From positions 124,001-188,000 of the forward strand of contig JBJKVO010000001.1 of the NCBI GenBank assembly GCA_045562555.1: a stretch of 64,000 nt of DNA. Reading direction: 5' to 3'. How positions within the stretch are numbered: position 1 is the stretch's first letter; each line of letters begins with the position of its first letter. The translations under genes and the position numbers were made by a program. The notes under the pieces were generated by a model that had not been told where the DNA came from, ran no database searches, and saw only the letters and a list, made by a program, of their open reading frames with translations. Source of the stretch: UBA2588 sp002339805. Its GTDB lineage: Bacteria > Chloroflexota > Dehalococcoidia > Lucifugimonadales > UBA3495. Shown piece by piece: positions 26,650 to 35,673 of the stretch.

Positions 26650-27084
26650 ATGCCTGAATATCAGACAGGATTCTGGCGGAATAGCGACTATAACTATTCC
26701 ATACTTAATGAAGAAGCAGTAAAAGAGCTTTCGGATTTGGTCTTGCAATATATGACTGAGATTGATTTCAAAGATTTACCTCCAATCATAGGTCAAATAT
26801 TAGATGATTTTGCTGATCAAAGTGGTTGTCTTCCCGAAGACTTAGAAAAATCAGACGCGTTTCAAATGATTATAAATTCGCAATTAGCAGTGACGTTGGC
26901 ATACCAATTGGGAAGATTAGATGGGAAGTCTCCTCAAATCATTGATAAATTAGTTGAAGAAGTTGTGTCTAATGAATCGTTGTTGGAATTATCAGATACT
27001 TCAGATATTGATAGAAACGATTTAAATAAACCCGTAGAAAAGGTTTACCCTCAGCTAAGACTTATGAACTTCACTGATCAATAA
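26650..27084 (+). CDS. Uncharacterised acidic protein
   Basis: 144 residues, acidic and probably mostly helical, with no membrane segment, signal peptide or recognisable motif. It has a strong ribosome-binding site (TTGGAGG) and ordinary codon use, so I take it as real. It is transcribed divergently from ybeY and followed after 27 bp by an amidohydrolase. Function not recognised. Confidence 0.75.
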   Translation: MPEYQTGFWRNSDYNYSILNEEAVKELSDLVLQYMTEIDFKDLPPIIGQILDDFADQSGCLPEDLEKSDAFQMIINSQLAVTLAYQLGRLDGKSPQIIDKLVEEVVSNESLLELSDTSDIDRNDLNKPVEKVYPQLRLMNFTDQ

Positions 27085-27111
27085 CTGAACCTAGGCATAT
27101 TTAGGAGAGAT

Positions 27112-28293
27112 ATGGCAACAGGCGAATTACTATTAAGAAACGGTACGATAATAGATCCTGGGAATAATATAAACGCAATAAATGATTTATTAATCAGAGA
27201 TGGCAGAGTATGTGCTGTGGGCACAGACTTAACTGCAAACTCAGAAGCCCAAGTAATCGATGTTACTAATAAAGTTATAACTCCAGGACTAATTGATATA
27301 CATGGGCACTTTTATGATGGTGGCAATGGTAGTGCTGTTCATGCAGATGCTAATTGTTTGCCTTATGGGACTACAACAGGAGTTGATGCAGGGAGCGCCG
27401 GATATCTTAATTATAAAGCGATGAGAGATTATGTATTCCCAATGCATAAAACAAATTTGTTGTGTTTTCTACATATATCAGCTATCGGTCTTGCTGCAAA
27501 CAGAAGACTTGGAGGCGGCTTGCACGACCTCAATATAATTAGCGTGCAAGATACTGTAGATGCTATCAAAGCAAACTCAGGGTTTTGTTTTGGGGTGAAA
27601 ATTAGAATGCACTATAACGCCGTGGCGTATTGGGACGCAGAAAGAGCACTGTGCATGGCAAAAGAAGCTGCTGTTCAATCAGGTACAAGATTAATGGTAC
27701 ATGTAAGTGGTACTCCGATACCATTGCCAACTATTCTTAAACATATGACTGAAGGTGATATAGCAACCCATATTTTCAATGGAGACAGAGAGAACATATT
27801 AGACAATGCCGGTCAAATTCGTCCAGAAGTTGCAGATGCTGCTTCAAGAGGGATTGTCTTTGATGTGGCACATGCAGGAATTCATTGCGATATGTCTGTC
27901 GTTCGTAGTGCGATTAGTCAAGGAATCAAAATAGATACAATAAGTACAGATCTACATATTTCTCCTGATGATCGAACCGTTTATAAAATGAATGATTTAG
28001 TCAGTCAATTTCATGCTGTAGGTTTGACATTGGACGAAGCAATTGCAGCTGCAACTGTTACTCCAGCAAAGGTTTTAGGTTTGGCAAACCATAGTAAATT
28101 AAGCGATGGGACATTATCTGTAGGATCCGTAGCCGATGTGGCTGTTTTTGATTTGTTGGAAGGCAGATTTGTGTGGCATGATATGTCAGGTAACATGATT
28201 GAAGGAAAAACAAAACTAGATACAGTCGCTACGATAATCAATGGGCAAATAGTCTGGTCAAGAGGATCATTGAACGAGATGGGTGAATGCTAA
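27112..28293 (+). CDS. Amidohydrolase-family metallohydrolase (deacetylase/dihydroorotase-like)
   Basis: 393 residues with the amidohydrolase TIM-barrel order: N-terminal beta sandwich, HGH metal ligands at 64-66, a candidate bridging Lys in FGVKIRMHYNAVA, His in LMVHVSGTP, His in THIFNGDREN and the catalytic Asp in TISTDLHISPDD. This pattern fits the amidohydrolase/deacetylase group near EF_0837 and D-aminoacylases better than true dihydroorotases. The substrate is unknown. AGGAGAG ribosome-binding site. Confidence 0.9.
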   Translation: MATGELLLRNGTIIDPGNNINAINDLLIRDGRVCAVGTDLTANSEAQVIDVTNKVITPGLIDIHGHFYDGGNGSAVHADANCLPYGTTTGVDAGSAGYLNYKAMRDYVFPMHKTNLLCFLHISAIGLAANRRLGGGLHDLNIISVQDTVDAIKANSGFCFGVKIRMHYNAVAYWDAERALCMAKEAAVQSGTRLMVHVSGTPIPLPTILKHMTEGDIATHIFNGDRENILDNAGQIRPEVADAASRGIVFDVAHAGIHCDMSVVRSAISQGIKIDTISTDLHISPDDRTVYKMNDLVSQFHAVGLTLDEAIAAATVTPAKVLGLANHSKLSDGTLSVGSVADVAVFDLLEGRFVWHDMSGNMIEGKTKLDTVATIINGQIVWSRGSLNEMGEC

Positions 28294-28312
28294 TGTGGGG
28301 TAATAACTAGTT

Positions 28313-29185
28313 ATGAGCGATGTATTCAAATATGTGGATTTATCAGAAGTCGAATTAAGGTCTCCCAAAGTAGTAATGGTTTTGAAGCCTTGGATAGATG
28401 TTGGTAGAGTTGGCACTAAAGTTATAAGATTCTTAAGGGATGCTTTAGGGGCAGAAATACTTGGCACAATGATTAACCCTAGTGCCTTCTATGATTACAC
28501 TATTTACAGGCCTCGCACGTATTTTCTGGATGGGAAAAGGATATTCAGACAACCGCAAACTAGACTATATTACGCCAAACGTCCCGAAAAAGAACATGAC
28601 TTGATATTGATGGAGATGCTAGAGCCACATATTAATAGCGAGGAATTTATTGATGCGATTACAGAATTGGCTGATAAGTTTGATATATCTGAATATACAA
28701 TGATCGGGGGTATGTATGATATGGTGCCTCATACAAGGCCTCTTGTAGTCTCTTCAATTACTAATAATCCGGATTTGTTGGATTCATTGAATGAATTTCA
28801 AGTGAGAGAGAGTGATTATGAAGGCCCAACTTCAATCACCATGCTGATACAACAAATTCTAAGAGATAGGAACATCACAACAAACACTTTTGTAGTACAT
28901 TTGCCTCAGTATTTGGAAATAGACGTAGATTTTAGCGGACAGGCTCGGATTATGGAAATCTTGTGCGCGCTATATGACTTCCCTTTAAAATATGTTGATA
29001 AACAACAAGGAGAGACTCAATATATAGAAGCTGCAGCATTCATACAAAATTCTGAAGACATCACAAACCTGGTTGATATGCTTGAACAATCATATGATTC
29101 CACATATTTGGAAATTGAAGATTCATTGACTGAGCTTTCTCCTGATATTGAAGAGTTTTTAAAAGATATAGGAGGCACTCTGTAG
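28313..29185 (+). CDS. PAC2-family protein
   Basis: 290 residues matching the PAC2 (proteasome assembly chaperone 2-like) family found in archaea and in actinobacteria and Chloroflexota: KVVMVLKPWIDVGRVGT at the N-terminus, DLILMEMLEP, YTMIGGMYDMVPHTRP in the middle and a C-terminal helical region. The molecular role in bacteria is not established. It follows the amidohydrolase by 19 bp. No proteasome gene is in the window. Confidence 0.85.
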   Translation: MSDVFKYVDLSEVELRSPKVVMVLKPWIDVGRVGTKVIRFLRDALGAEILGTMINPSAFYDYTIYRPRTYFLDGKRIFRQPQTRLYYAKRPEKEHDLILMEMLEPHINSEEFIDAITELADKFDISEYTMIGGMYDMVPHTRPLVVSSITNNPDLLDSLNEFQVRESDYEGPTSITMLIQQILRDRNITTNTFVVHLPQYLEIDVDFSGQARIMEILCALYDFPLKYVDKQQGETQYIEAAAFIQNSEDITNLVDMLEQSYDSTYLEIEDSLTELSPDIEEFLKDIGGTL

Positions 29186-29206
29186 CTTATCAGATAGGCT
29201 ATTTGA

Positions 29207-29235
29207 TTGACCTTTGTGAGCTAATTGTGTTAAAT
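29207..29235 (+). promoter_or_regulatory. Candidate promoter of infC-rpmI-rplT
   Basis: TTGACC (29207-29212) and TTAAAT (29230-29235) are 17 bp apart, with start predicted near 29242. The leader would be about 28 nt, too short for the long structured IF3/L20 leaders known in Bacillus. Confidence 0.5.
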
Positions 29236-29269
29236 TTTACACTCATTCGCAAATACAGGAGTAACTACT

Positions 29270-29785
29270 ATAGCGCGACAATATAAAGTAAATGAACAGA
29301 TTTCTGCTTCGAAAGTAATGTTAATTGGTGATAGAGGCGAACAACATGGCGTAATGCCTATAAAACAAGCTTTGGAATTTGCAAGAGATATTGGTACTGA
29401 TCTCGTAGAAGTGTCACCAAATACAGACCCTCCAGTATGTCGATTGCTGGATTACGGCAAACTAAGATACCTATCCGCCAAGAAGGAAAGAGAATCCAGG
29501 AAAAGTCAAAAAGGGACTGACTTAAAAGAAATGAGATTTAGACCTAACATAGGGGAACATGATCTCCAGTCCAAATTGCGTAAAGTCAAGGAAATGATTG
29601 ATGATGGTGCTAAAGTAAAATTAACAGTGAGATTCCGAGGAAGAGAAGCAATCCACACACAACTTGGGCTCACAGTTTTGAAAAGAGTAGCGGATGAACT
29701 GAAAGATGATGTAAAATTGGAGAGTTCACCTGCGATGGAAGGAAGATCTCTTTCCATGACACTGGTGCCAAACACGAAAAAATAA
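29270..29785 (+). CDS. infC: Translation initiation factor IF-3, starting at AUA
   Basis: IF-3 prevents premature subunit joining and proofreads the start codon. The first in-frame ATG (29318) would remove the conserved N-terminal segment. Reading upstream in frame gives ARQYKVNEQISASKV before MLIGDRGEQHG, the standard IF-3 beginning. The only position with a correctly spaced Shine-Dalgarno (AGGAG, 29257-29261, eight bases away) is ATA at 29270. There is no ATG, GTG or TTG between the upstream stop (29231) and 29318 in this frame. The product is then 171 residues, normal for IF-3, with N- and C-domains intact (DPPVCRLLDYGK linker). It heads the infC-rpmI-rplT operon. Confidence 0.92.
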   Translation: MARQYKVNEQISASKVMLIGDRGEQHGVMPIKQALEFARDIGTDLVEVSPNTDPPVCRLLDYGKLRYLSAKKERESRKSQKGTDLKEMRFRPNIGEHDLQSKLRKVKEMIDDGAKVKLTVRFRGREAIHTQLGLTVLKRVADELKDDVKLESSPAMEGRSLSMTLVPNTKK

Positions 29786-29804
29786 TTATTAGGTAGAATA
29801 CGAA

Positions 29805-30002
29805 ATGCCAAAATTGAAAACTCATAAAGGTGCTAAGGCTCGAATACATGTAACGGGTTCAGGCAAATTAATGAGAAGACACAGAAATAGCAGTCACTTA
29901 AGAAGGAAAAAACCTAATAAAGTGACCCATAAATATGATCAAAAGACCGTGGTTAGCGAGAATGATGTCAAGCGTCTCTCTAAACTACTGCCGTATCAAT
30001 AG
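29805..30002 (+). CDS. rpmI: 50S ribosomal protein L35
   Basis: 65-residue basic ribosomal protein beginning PKLKTHKGAKARIHVTGSGK, the typical L35 N-terminus. It is the middle gene of infC-rpmI-rplT. Confidence 0.97.
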   Translation: MPKLKTHKGAKARIHVTGSGKLMRRHRNSSHLRRKKPNKVTHKYDQKTVVSENDVKRLSKLLPYQ

Positions 30003-30024
30003 AGGATAGTTAGGAGAATAACAG

Positions 30025-30387
30025 ATGTCTAGAGTTAAACGAGGAGTAACAAAAAGAGCAAGACATAAAAAAGTTTTGCTTGCCGCTAGAGGATATCAAG
30101 GATCCTCACATAGAAATTACAAATGGGCTAAAGAAGCATTAATTCATGCATGGTCACATTCGTATCGTCATAGGAAGCAACGAAAAGCTGATTTCCGAAG
30201 ATTGTGGATAGCTAGAATCAATGCAGCATGTCGAAATTCAGACATGAAATACAGTGAATTCATCGCTGGCCTGAAAAATGCAGGAATAGAAATTGATCGT
30301 AAAATGATGGCAGATATGGCCGTAAACGATATCTCTGCATTTAACAAATTAATAGAGATAGCAGATCAGAATTTAGTTAGGGCTTAG
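30025..30387 (+). CDS. rplT: 50S ribosomal protein L20
   Basis: 120-residue basic protein needed early in 50S assembly: VKRGVTKRARHKKVLLAARG at the start, then YKWAKEALIHAWSHSYRHRK and LWIARINAACR. Preceded by AGGAG. It ends 6 bp from a convergent gene. Confidence 0.97.
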   Translation: MSRVKRGVTKRARHKKVLLAARGYQGSSHRNYKWAKEALIHAWSHSYRHRKQRKADFRRLWIARINAACRNSDMKYSEFIAGLKNAGIEIDRKMMADMAVNDISAFNKLIEIADQNLVRA

Positions 30388-30393
30388 CAAGTA

Positions 30394-30798
30394 CTATCTT
30401 GACAGTTCAAACCCATAATAATCATCCAATTCTATAACTTTAACTAGTGAGGATTGGGATAAGGTGATCGGTTTAACAGGTGTAGACCAGGTCCCAGTCA
30501 ATAATTTATGAAGGTTTCCAATTGTTCTAGGTTTATTTTTACTAGTAAGTAGAATTCTAAATATCATCTCTTTGATTGGCATATCCGTGTTTATATAGTT
30601 ATCATCCGCTTTGGAGTTAGCAGTTATTTCAGTGACTAATTTTTCTGGAGTAGGAAGTTCACTTATTGTTTTACCCCAAGAAGGACAATTAGGATGGAGT
30701 CGCTCGGATAATAAAGTCAGTGCAGATCGGTTTAGTCCTGCTATCCTTGCGAAACTAATTTTACAGGTTATTTCAGATAGGTCTGTATTTGTTGTCAT
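30394..30798 (-). CDS. Uncharacterised protein downstream of moeA
   Basis: 134 residues, no recognised motif, no membrane segment. Its ATG overlaps the moeA stop by four bases (ATGA), which argues that it is translated and linked to moeA or to the phe genes upstream. A role in cofactor synthesis is possible but rests only on position. Confidence 0.7.
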   Translation of the reverse strand: MTTNTDLSEITCKISFARIAGLNRSALTLLSERLHPNCPSWGKTISELPTPEKLVTEITANSKADDNYINTDMPIKEMIFRILLTSKNKPRTIGNLHKLLTGTWSTPVKPITLSQSSLVKVIELDDYYGFELSR

Positions 30799-32090
30799 AA
30801 GTTTACCTCTTCATTCCAGTTGGTCATTATTATACTAACTATATCACCACTTTGTTTTTTTGTTTCATCTTCTGGACAGATTGCTAATCCATTGGATTTG
30901 GACATGGAGGTTAGTATATTCGATCCTTGCGGTCCTGTTGGAGTGGCTGTATAAGTACCGTTGGATTCTTCAATAACAACCCGAGCATAGACTCTTCTCC
31001 CGTCAAAGTTATTTATGGTGCCATTCAGTCTACCAGATATGATGGGTCGGCCTAATTGTTTTTTCCCTCGCATCTTAAGTATCGCTGGTCTCCCGAACAT
31101 TTCAAATGCTACTAATGCACTAACAGGGTTGCCAGGAAGTCCGATCAGAGGAATATTTTTATTATCTATATTGATCAATCCGAAAGCTAAAGGCTTTGCT
31201 GGACGCATCCGTACAGACCAGAAATTCATTTCCCCATTTTGGGTTAATACTTCTTTAACAAAGTCATAATCCCCTTTTGATACACCTGCAGATGTTATTA
31301 TCATGTCGCAGTCTGAGCATTCATTAATTGCATTTTCTAAATCTTCAATAGTATCTTGAGCAATTCCTATGCGTTTTGCTAGTCCACCTGCTGCTTGTAT
31401 CGCCGCACATACCCCATAGCTATTACTGTCATATATCTTAGAATGGGATAGCTCACGGCCTAGTTCGATTAATTCATCACCTGTGGAAATGACTCCTACG
31501 ACAGGTTTTCGTATTATGGTTGTTTGGGCCAGACCAAGAGATGCTAGGACGGCTATTTCTTGTTGACGAATTGTTATACCTGATTCTAATATTAAATCCC
31601 CAACTTTTACATCTTCTGCTGCAGCTCTAATGTTCGATCCAGCTGGCAATTTTGTTTTGATGGTAATTTCATTTAACGGAGTTTTATTGGTGATTCTTTC
31701 TATTTCGTCAGTTTCTTCAAACGGTACGACAGCAGTAGCTCCGTTAGGAATGGATGCTCCAGTCATGATACGAACTGCAGTCCCATCAGACACTTCTACT
31801 TGTGGTACTGATCCGGCAGGTACTGTGCCGATTACCGTCAAAGTTATTGGATTGGATTCATTATATTCAGATAGATTGTTTGCGATTATCGCGTACCCAT
31901 CCATGCCCGAATTAGCATTAGGAGGTATGTTTATTGAGGAATATATATCCTCAGCTAAAGTGTATCCGAGAGTATCTAATATCGGTACTGCAACTTCGGA
32001 TAATTTGTCGAAATGCTGCATTATGATTGAGGAGGCTGCTTCGACAGATAGCATATCCTCATCAACGTGTTTATGTACGTGTTCTTCCAA
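30795..32090 (-). CDS. moeA: Molybdopterin molybdenumtransferase
   Basis: Inserts molybdate into adenylylated molybdopterin to finish Moco (431 residues). Motifs include SGMDGYAI near the N-terminus, ISTGDEL, SAGVSKGDYDFV, RMRPAKPLAFG and GLPGNPVSALV, all standard MoeA. The start codon is TTG, preceded by GAGGTAACC. It supplies the cofactor required by hydroxylases such as the one at the left edge of the window. It lies 2 bp after pheT. Confidence 0.96.
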   Translation of the reverse strand: MEEHVHKHVDEDMLSVEAASSIIMQHFDKLSEVAVPILDTLGYTLAEDIYSSINIPPNANSGMDGYAIIANNLSEYNESNPITLTVIGTVPAGSVPQVEVSDGTAVRIMTGASIPNGATAVVPFEETDEIERITNKTPLNEITIKTKLPAGSNIRAAAEDVKVGDLILESGITIRQQEIAVLASLGLAQTTIIRKPVVGVISTGDELIELGRELSHSKIYDSNSYGVCAAIQAAGGLAKRIGIAQDTIEDLENAINECSDCDMIITSAGVSKGDYDFVKEVLTQNGEMNFWSVRMRPAKPLAFGLINIDNKNIPLIGLPGNPVSALVAFEMFGRPAILKMRGKKQLGRPIISGRLNGTINNFDGRRVYARVVIEESNGTYTATPTGPQGSNILTSMSKSNGLAICPEDETKKQSGDIVSIIMTNWNEEVNL

Positions 32091-32092
32091 GG

Positions 32093-34486
32093 TTACCTCA
32101 ATTGAGCTTTGAATTTATTTTTTACAAGTGCCATGATTTGATCAATTTGTTCTGTGATTAGGTCATTAGTTAAAGTGTCGTCCATACTCTGGAGATGTAT
32201 ACGGAAACCCAATGATTTTTTGCTAGATTCTAGTTCTTCTCCTGCATAAACATCAAATATTTCTACGAAGGTCACATATTTCTTAGTCAGTATTTGCTGA
32301 GTAATATCGGAGGATACTATGTGCTGGTCCACTACAAGCGCAAGATCTCTTACGGCTTCTGGGAACCTAGAAATTTGTTTAAATTTGTTTGGAGTTCGTG
32401 AGTTTAGTTCGAGTACTTTGGCTAAATTTACTTCAAACATGAACACTGATTCGAACTGGATATCAAAATTTTGAAGCACGGATTTTTTCACTGCTCCTAT
32501 TGTACCAACATTATTACCTTCATAGACTATTGTAGCCGATTGAGTTGGTATATAAGTACCGTCAGCATTGAGTGCATAAGTCACGTTCATGTTCAAGTAA
32601 GAAAATAGTTGCTCTATGATTCCTTTTGTATCATAGAAGGATATTTCATCTGAAGTATCACTCCAATGGAGTTCCCGTTTATTCCCTGTACATATTCCCG
32701 TTATTGTTTCAATTTCTTCGGGTAGTCCAGTATCACTCGGATAGAACACTCTGCCTAATTCAAATAGTTTAAAAGGGCCATCATGGCTATATTGGTTTTG
32801 CTGGAGAGTAGATAGTAAATTCTGTCTGAGTGATGTCCGTAACTGAGTATATAGACCACTCATCGGATTTAGAACATCGATGGACTTCGGCAATGTCCCA
32901 GACAATTCTAATTTAGTTAACGAGGTTTCATCTGTTAGAGGATAAGATATTATTTCTTGTAGTCCTGAAGCTACAAACAAATCTCTAACAGATTCTTTCA
33001 ATGCGTATTGGTTATCTGTTCTGTGATGAGGTATCTGTGTCGTAAGCATTCTTGTTGGGACTTCATCATATCCAATGATTCTTATGATTTCTTCAATGAG
33101 GTCTTCAGGAAGGGTTATATCGTTGCGCCAATATGGAATTGTGCAGATCAGGGTGGAATCGGTAGTATTAACGCATTCAAAACCTAGGCTTCTTAGTATG
33201 TCAGCACATGTCTTAAGGTCGAGGTCCATGCCTAACACAGACTGAATTTTAGCAGTATCCAAGTTTACTGTTAATGGTTTTCTCGTGGGATGCATGTCGA
33301 TGTCTAAATATGCTGCTAAATAACTGGAGTCTAACATATCGGTGATTAGATTAATGGCTCTATTTAATGCTTTAATAGGTAGTTCTTCGCTCAGCGATTT
33401 TTCAAATCTTATAGAGGCATCTGTTTTCACTCTATATCTATCTGATGAAATTCGGTTGTTAAAACCATCAAAATTTGCGGATTCAAGTAAAATATCCGTT
33501 GTTGAATTCGTGATTTGAGTGCTTTGACCTCCCATGATACCTGCTAACGCAATAGGTTTTGTTTCATCGGCTATAACTAATGTATTTGAATCAAGTTCCA
33601 GGGATTGGCCATCCAGGAGAGTTAAAGGTTCCTGGTCTAAAGCTCGCCTTACTTTTATTTTATTGTTTGATATAGTAGTTAAATCAAAGGCATGCATAGG
33701 TTGGTTGAGTTCATACATCACGAAATTTGTGATGTCGACAATGTTATTAATTGGGTTTAACCCAGACTTTACTAATTTGTCTTTCAGCCATTCTGGAGAT
33801 TCTTGTATGGTGACGTTTTTTATGATGGCTCCAGTGTAACGAGGGCACAGATCTGGGGCTTCGATCTCAATAAATAGCGGAATCTCAGTCTTTACTGAAG
33901 GCGAATCTAAGTTAGGTAAACACAACGTTTCACCTGTGAGTGCGGCGATTTCTCGGGCTATACCAGTGACTGAGTAACAGTCCACTCTATTGGGAGTGAG
34001 TTCAACATCAAGAATCGTATCTGATAAAAGGGACTCCACATTCGTCCCAATAGGGGTGTCATCTGGGAGTATAAGAATCCCGTTATGATCTTGACCTATT
34101 CCAAGTTCTAATTCGGAACATATCATTCCTTCGGAAGTGATTCCTCTGATTTTGTTAGCTTTCAATTTTTCGTATGAGTCTGAACGTGGGTTATATAGTC
34201 GAGCTCCAGGTCTAGCCAAACATATTTTTATACCTTCCTCTACGTTAGGGGCGCCACATACAACTTGTAATTTCTCAGAATTGATTTCGACGCTGCATAA
34301 AGACAGTCTGTCTGCGTTAGGGTGTTTTTCGACTGATGTAACTAAGCCAACGTAGCACTCCTGCCAATCACCTACAGTAATAATCTCGTTAACTTCCAGC
34401 CCTGCCATAGTTAACTTGTGGGCTAGTTCAGCCACGTTTGTATCTATATTCACATATTGTTTGAGCCAATTTAAAGAAAGTTTCAT
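32093..34486 (-). CDS. pheT: Phenylalanyl-tRNA synthetase beta subunit
   Basis: Large subunit of the (alpha-beta)2 PheRS (797 residues). An N-terminal tRNA-binding EMAP-like domain (VTSVEKHPNADRLSLCSVE) is followed by B3/B4 and B5 domains, an inactive synthetase core and a C-terminal FDX-ACB domain (ISRFPEAVRDLALVV). The frame stays open to 34561, but MKLSLNWLKQYV at 34486 is the canonical beginning and the extra 25 residues would overlap pheS. Confidence 0.96.
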   Translation of the reverse strand: MKLSLNWLKQYVNIDTNVAELAHKLTMAGLEVNEIITVGDWQECYVGLVTSVEKHPNADRLSLCSVEINSEKLQVVCGAPNVEEGIKICLARPGARLYNPRSDSYEKLKANKIRGITSEGMICSELELGIGQDHNGILILPDDTPIGTNVESLLSDTILDVELTPNRVDCYSVTGIAREIAALTGETLCLPNLDSPSVKTEIPLFIEIEAPDLCPRYTGAIIKNVTIQESPEWLKDKLVKSGLNPINNIVDITNFVMYELNQPMHAFDLTTISNNKIKVRRALDQEPLTLLDGQSLELDSNTLVIADETKPIALAGIMGGQSTQITNSTTDILLESANFDGFNNRISSDRYRVKTDASIRFEKSLSEELPIKALNRAINLITDMLDSSYLAAYLDIDMHPTRKPLTVNLDTAKIQSVLGMDLDLKTCADILRSLGFECVNTTDSTLICTIPYWRNDITLPEDLIEEIIRIIGYDEVPTRMLTTQIPHHRTDNQYALKESVRDLFVASGLQEIISYPLTDETSLTKLELSGTLPKSIDVLNPMSGLYTQLRTSLRQNLLSTLQQNQYSHDGPFKLFELGRVFYPSDTGLPEEIETITGICTGNKRELHWSDTSDEISFYDTKGIIEQLFSYLNMNVTYALNADGTYIPTQSATIVYEGNNVGTIGAVKKSVLQNFDIQFESVFMFEVNLAKVLELNSRTPNKFKQISRFPEAVRDLALVVDQHIVSSDITQQILTKKYVTFVEIFDVYAGEELESSKKSLGFRIHLQSMDDTLTNDLITEQIDQIMALVKNKFKAQLR

Positions 34487-34505
34487 TTCACAGTGCTTTT
34501 CGGGT

Positions 34506-35555
34506 TTAAAATTGTCGTAAGAATTTGAGATTATTCGAATAAAAATGCCTAATATCATCAATGCCGTACTTGAGCATTGCTATTCGTTCTGGTCCTAGAC
34601 CAAATGCGAACCCAGTATATTGGTCAGGATCATATCCTACGCCTGACAATACTTTAGGGTGAACCATTCCTGCTCCCATGATTTCTATCCATCCAGTTCC
34701 TTTACAAATTCTACATTGAGGGTTAGATCCACCACATGAAAAGCAGTCTATGGACATGTCAACTCCAGGTTCTACAAAAGGGAAATAATCACATCTAAAC
34801 CTAACTTTTCTTTCTGACCCAAACATCTGTCTAGCAAATTCATACAGTGTACCTTTTAAGTCGGAGAAATTTATACCTTTATCTACTGCTAATCCTTCTA
34901 TTTGATAGAAATGCCATTCATGTGTTGCATCAGTAGCTTCATATCGATAACACTTGCCTGGTACTATGACTCGTATTGGAGGTGATGTTTGTTCCATCAA
35001 TCTAGCCTGCATAGGTGAAGTGTGGGTTCTTAACAATATTGTATTTTGTGTGTTGAGCTCTGTGTTATCTATCCAAAGTGTATTCCACATATCTCTGGCA
35101 GGATGTCCTGCAGGGATATTTAATTTTTCAAAATTGTATATATCCCATTCAACTTCCGGTCCTTCTGCTATATCGAATCCCATGCGAAGGAAAATCTGTG
35201 ATATTTCTCTTACTACCTGTGTTGTAGGGTGTAATTTCCCTTCGTGGATTGGTACACCAGGGAGTGTCACATCTAAATTATCTGTCTCTAGCGTATTTGA
35301 GTCATCAATCCTGGTTATAGCTATAGATAATAATGCCTCCAGAGATTGCTTGGTCTTATTTGCTTCAATCCCTACAGATCGTTTTTCGTCGTCAGAAAGC
35401 TTCGGGATTTGGCTGAGTAATTGAGCTAGTGCTCCTCTTCTGCCAAGAAATTTGATTCTCCAATCATCAATCCCACTGGATGTATCTATAGAGTCCAGCT
35501 CTGCCGAAGCATCTCGATGGAGGTTTTTTAAAGTTTGAGGGCTAAGTTTGCTCAA
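34506..35555 (-). CDS. pheS: Phenylalanyl-tRNA synthetase alpha subunit
   Basis: Catalytic class II subunit (349 residues). An N-terminal coiled-coil arm precedes the core with THTSPMQARLM, motif 2 (KCYRYEATDATHEWHFYQIEG, key residues R-E-D-THxxxFxQ) and the CFSCGG...CRICKGTGW segment before motif 3 (GFAFGLGPERIAMLKYG). The start codon is TTG. It is the first gene of pheS-pheT-moeA-unknown. Confidence 0.96.
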   Translation of the reverse strand: MSKLSPQTLKNLHRDASAELDSIDTSSGIDDWRIKFLGRRGALAQLLSQIPKLSDDEKRSVGIEANKTKQSLEALLSIAITRIDDSNTLETDNLDVTLPGVPIHEGKLHPTTQVVREISQIFLRMGFDIAEGPEVEWDIYNFEKLNIPAGHPARDMWNTLWIDNTELNTQNTILLRTHTSPMQARLMEQTSPPIRVIVPGKCYRYEATDATHEWHFYQIEGLAVDKGINFSDLKGTLYEFARQMFGSERKVRFRCDYFPFVEPGVDMSIDCFSCGGSNPQCRICKGTGWIEIMGAGMVHPKVLSGVGYDPDQYTGFAFGLGPERIAMLKYGIDDIRHFYSNNLKFLRQF

Positions 35556-35673
35556 GTGGAACTCAATTCACAGTTTAGTTTGGAATGTACTCAAATCCAA
35601 TATTTTGATACGGGCTCAATTATAGTTTTCTATGTTACAGTGGTCAAGAATCACGGCAATACTGTATTTGTAC

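Noticed and set aside
34487..34561. Upstream extension of the pheT frame by 25 residues
   Set aside because: The canonical PheT start is MKLSLNWLKQYV at 34486, and the extension would overlap pheS by more than 50 bp.
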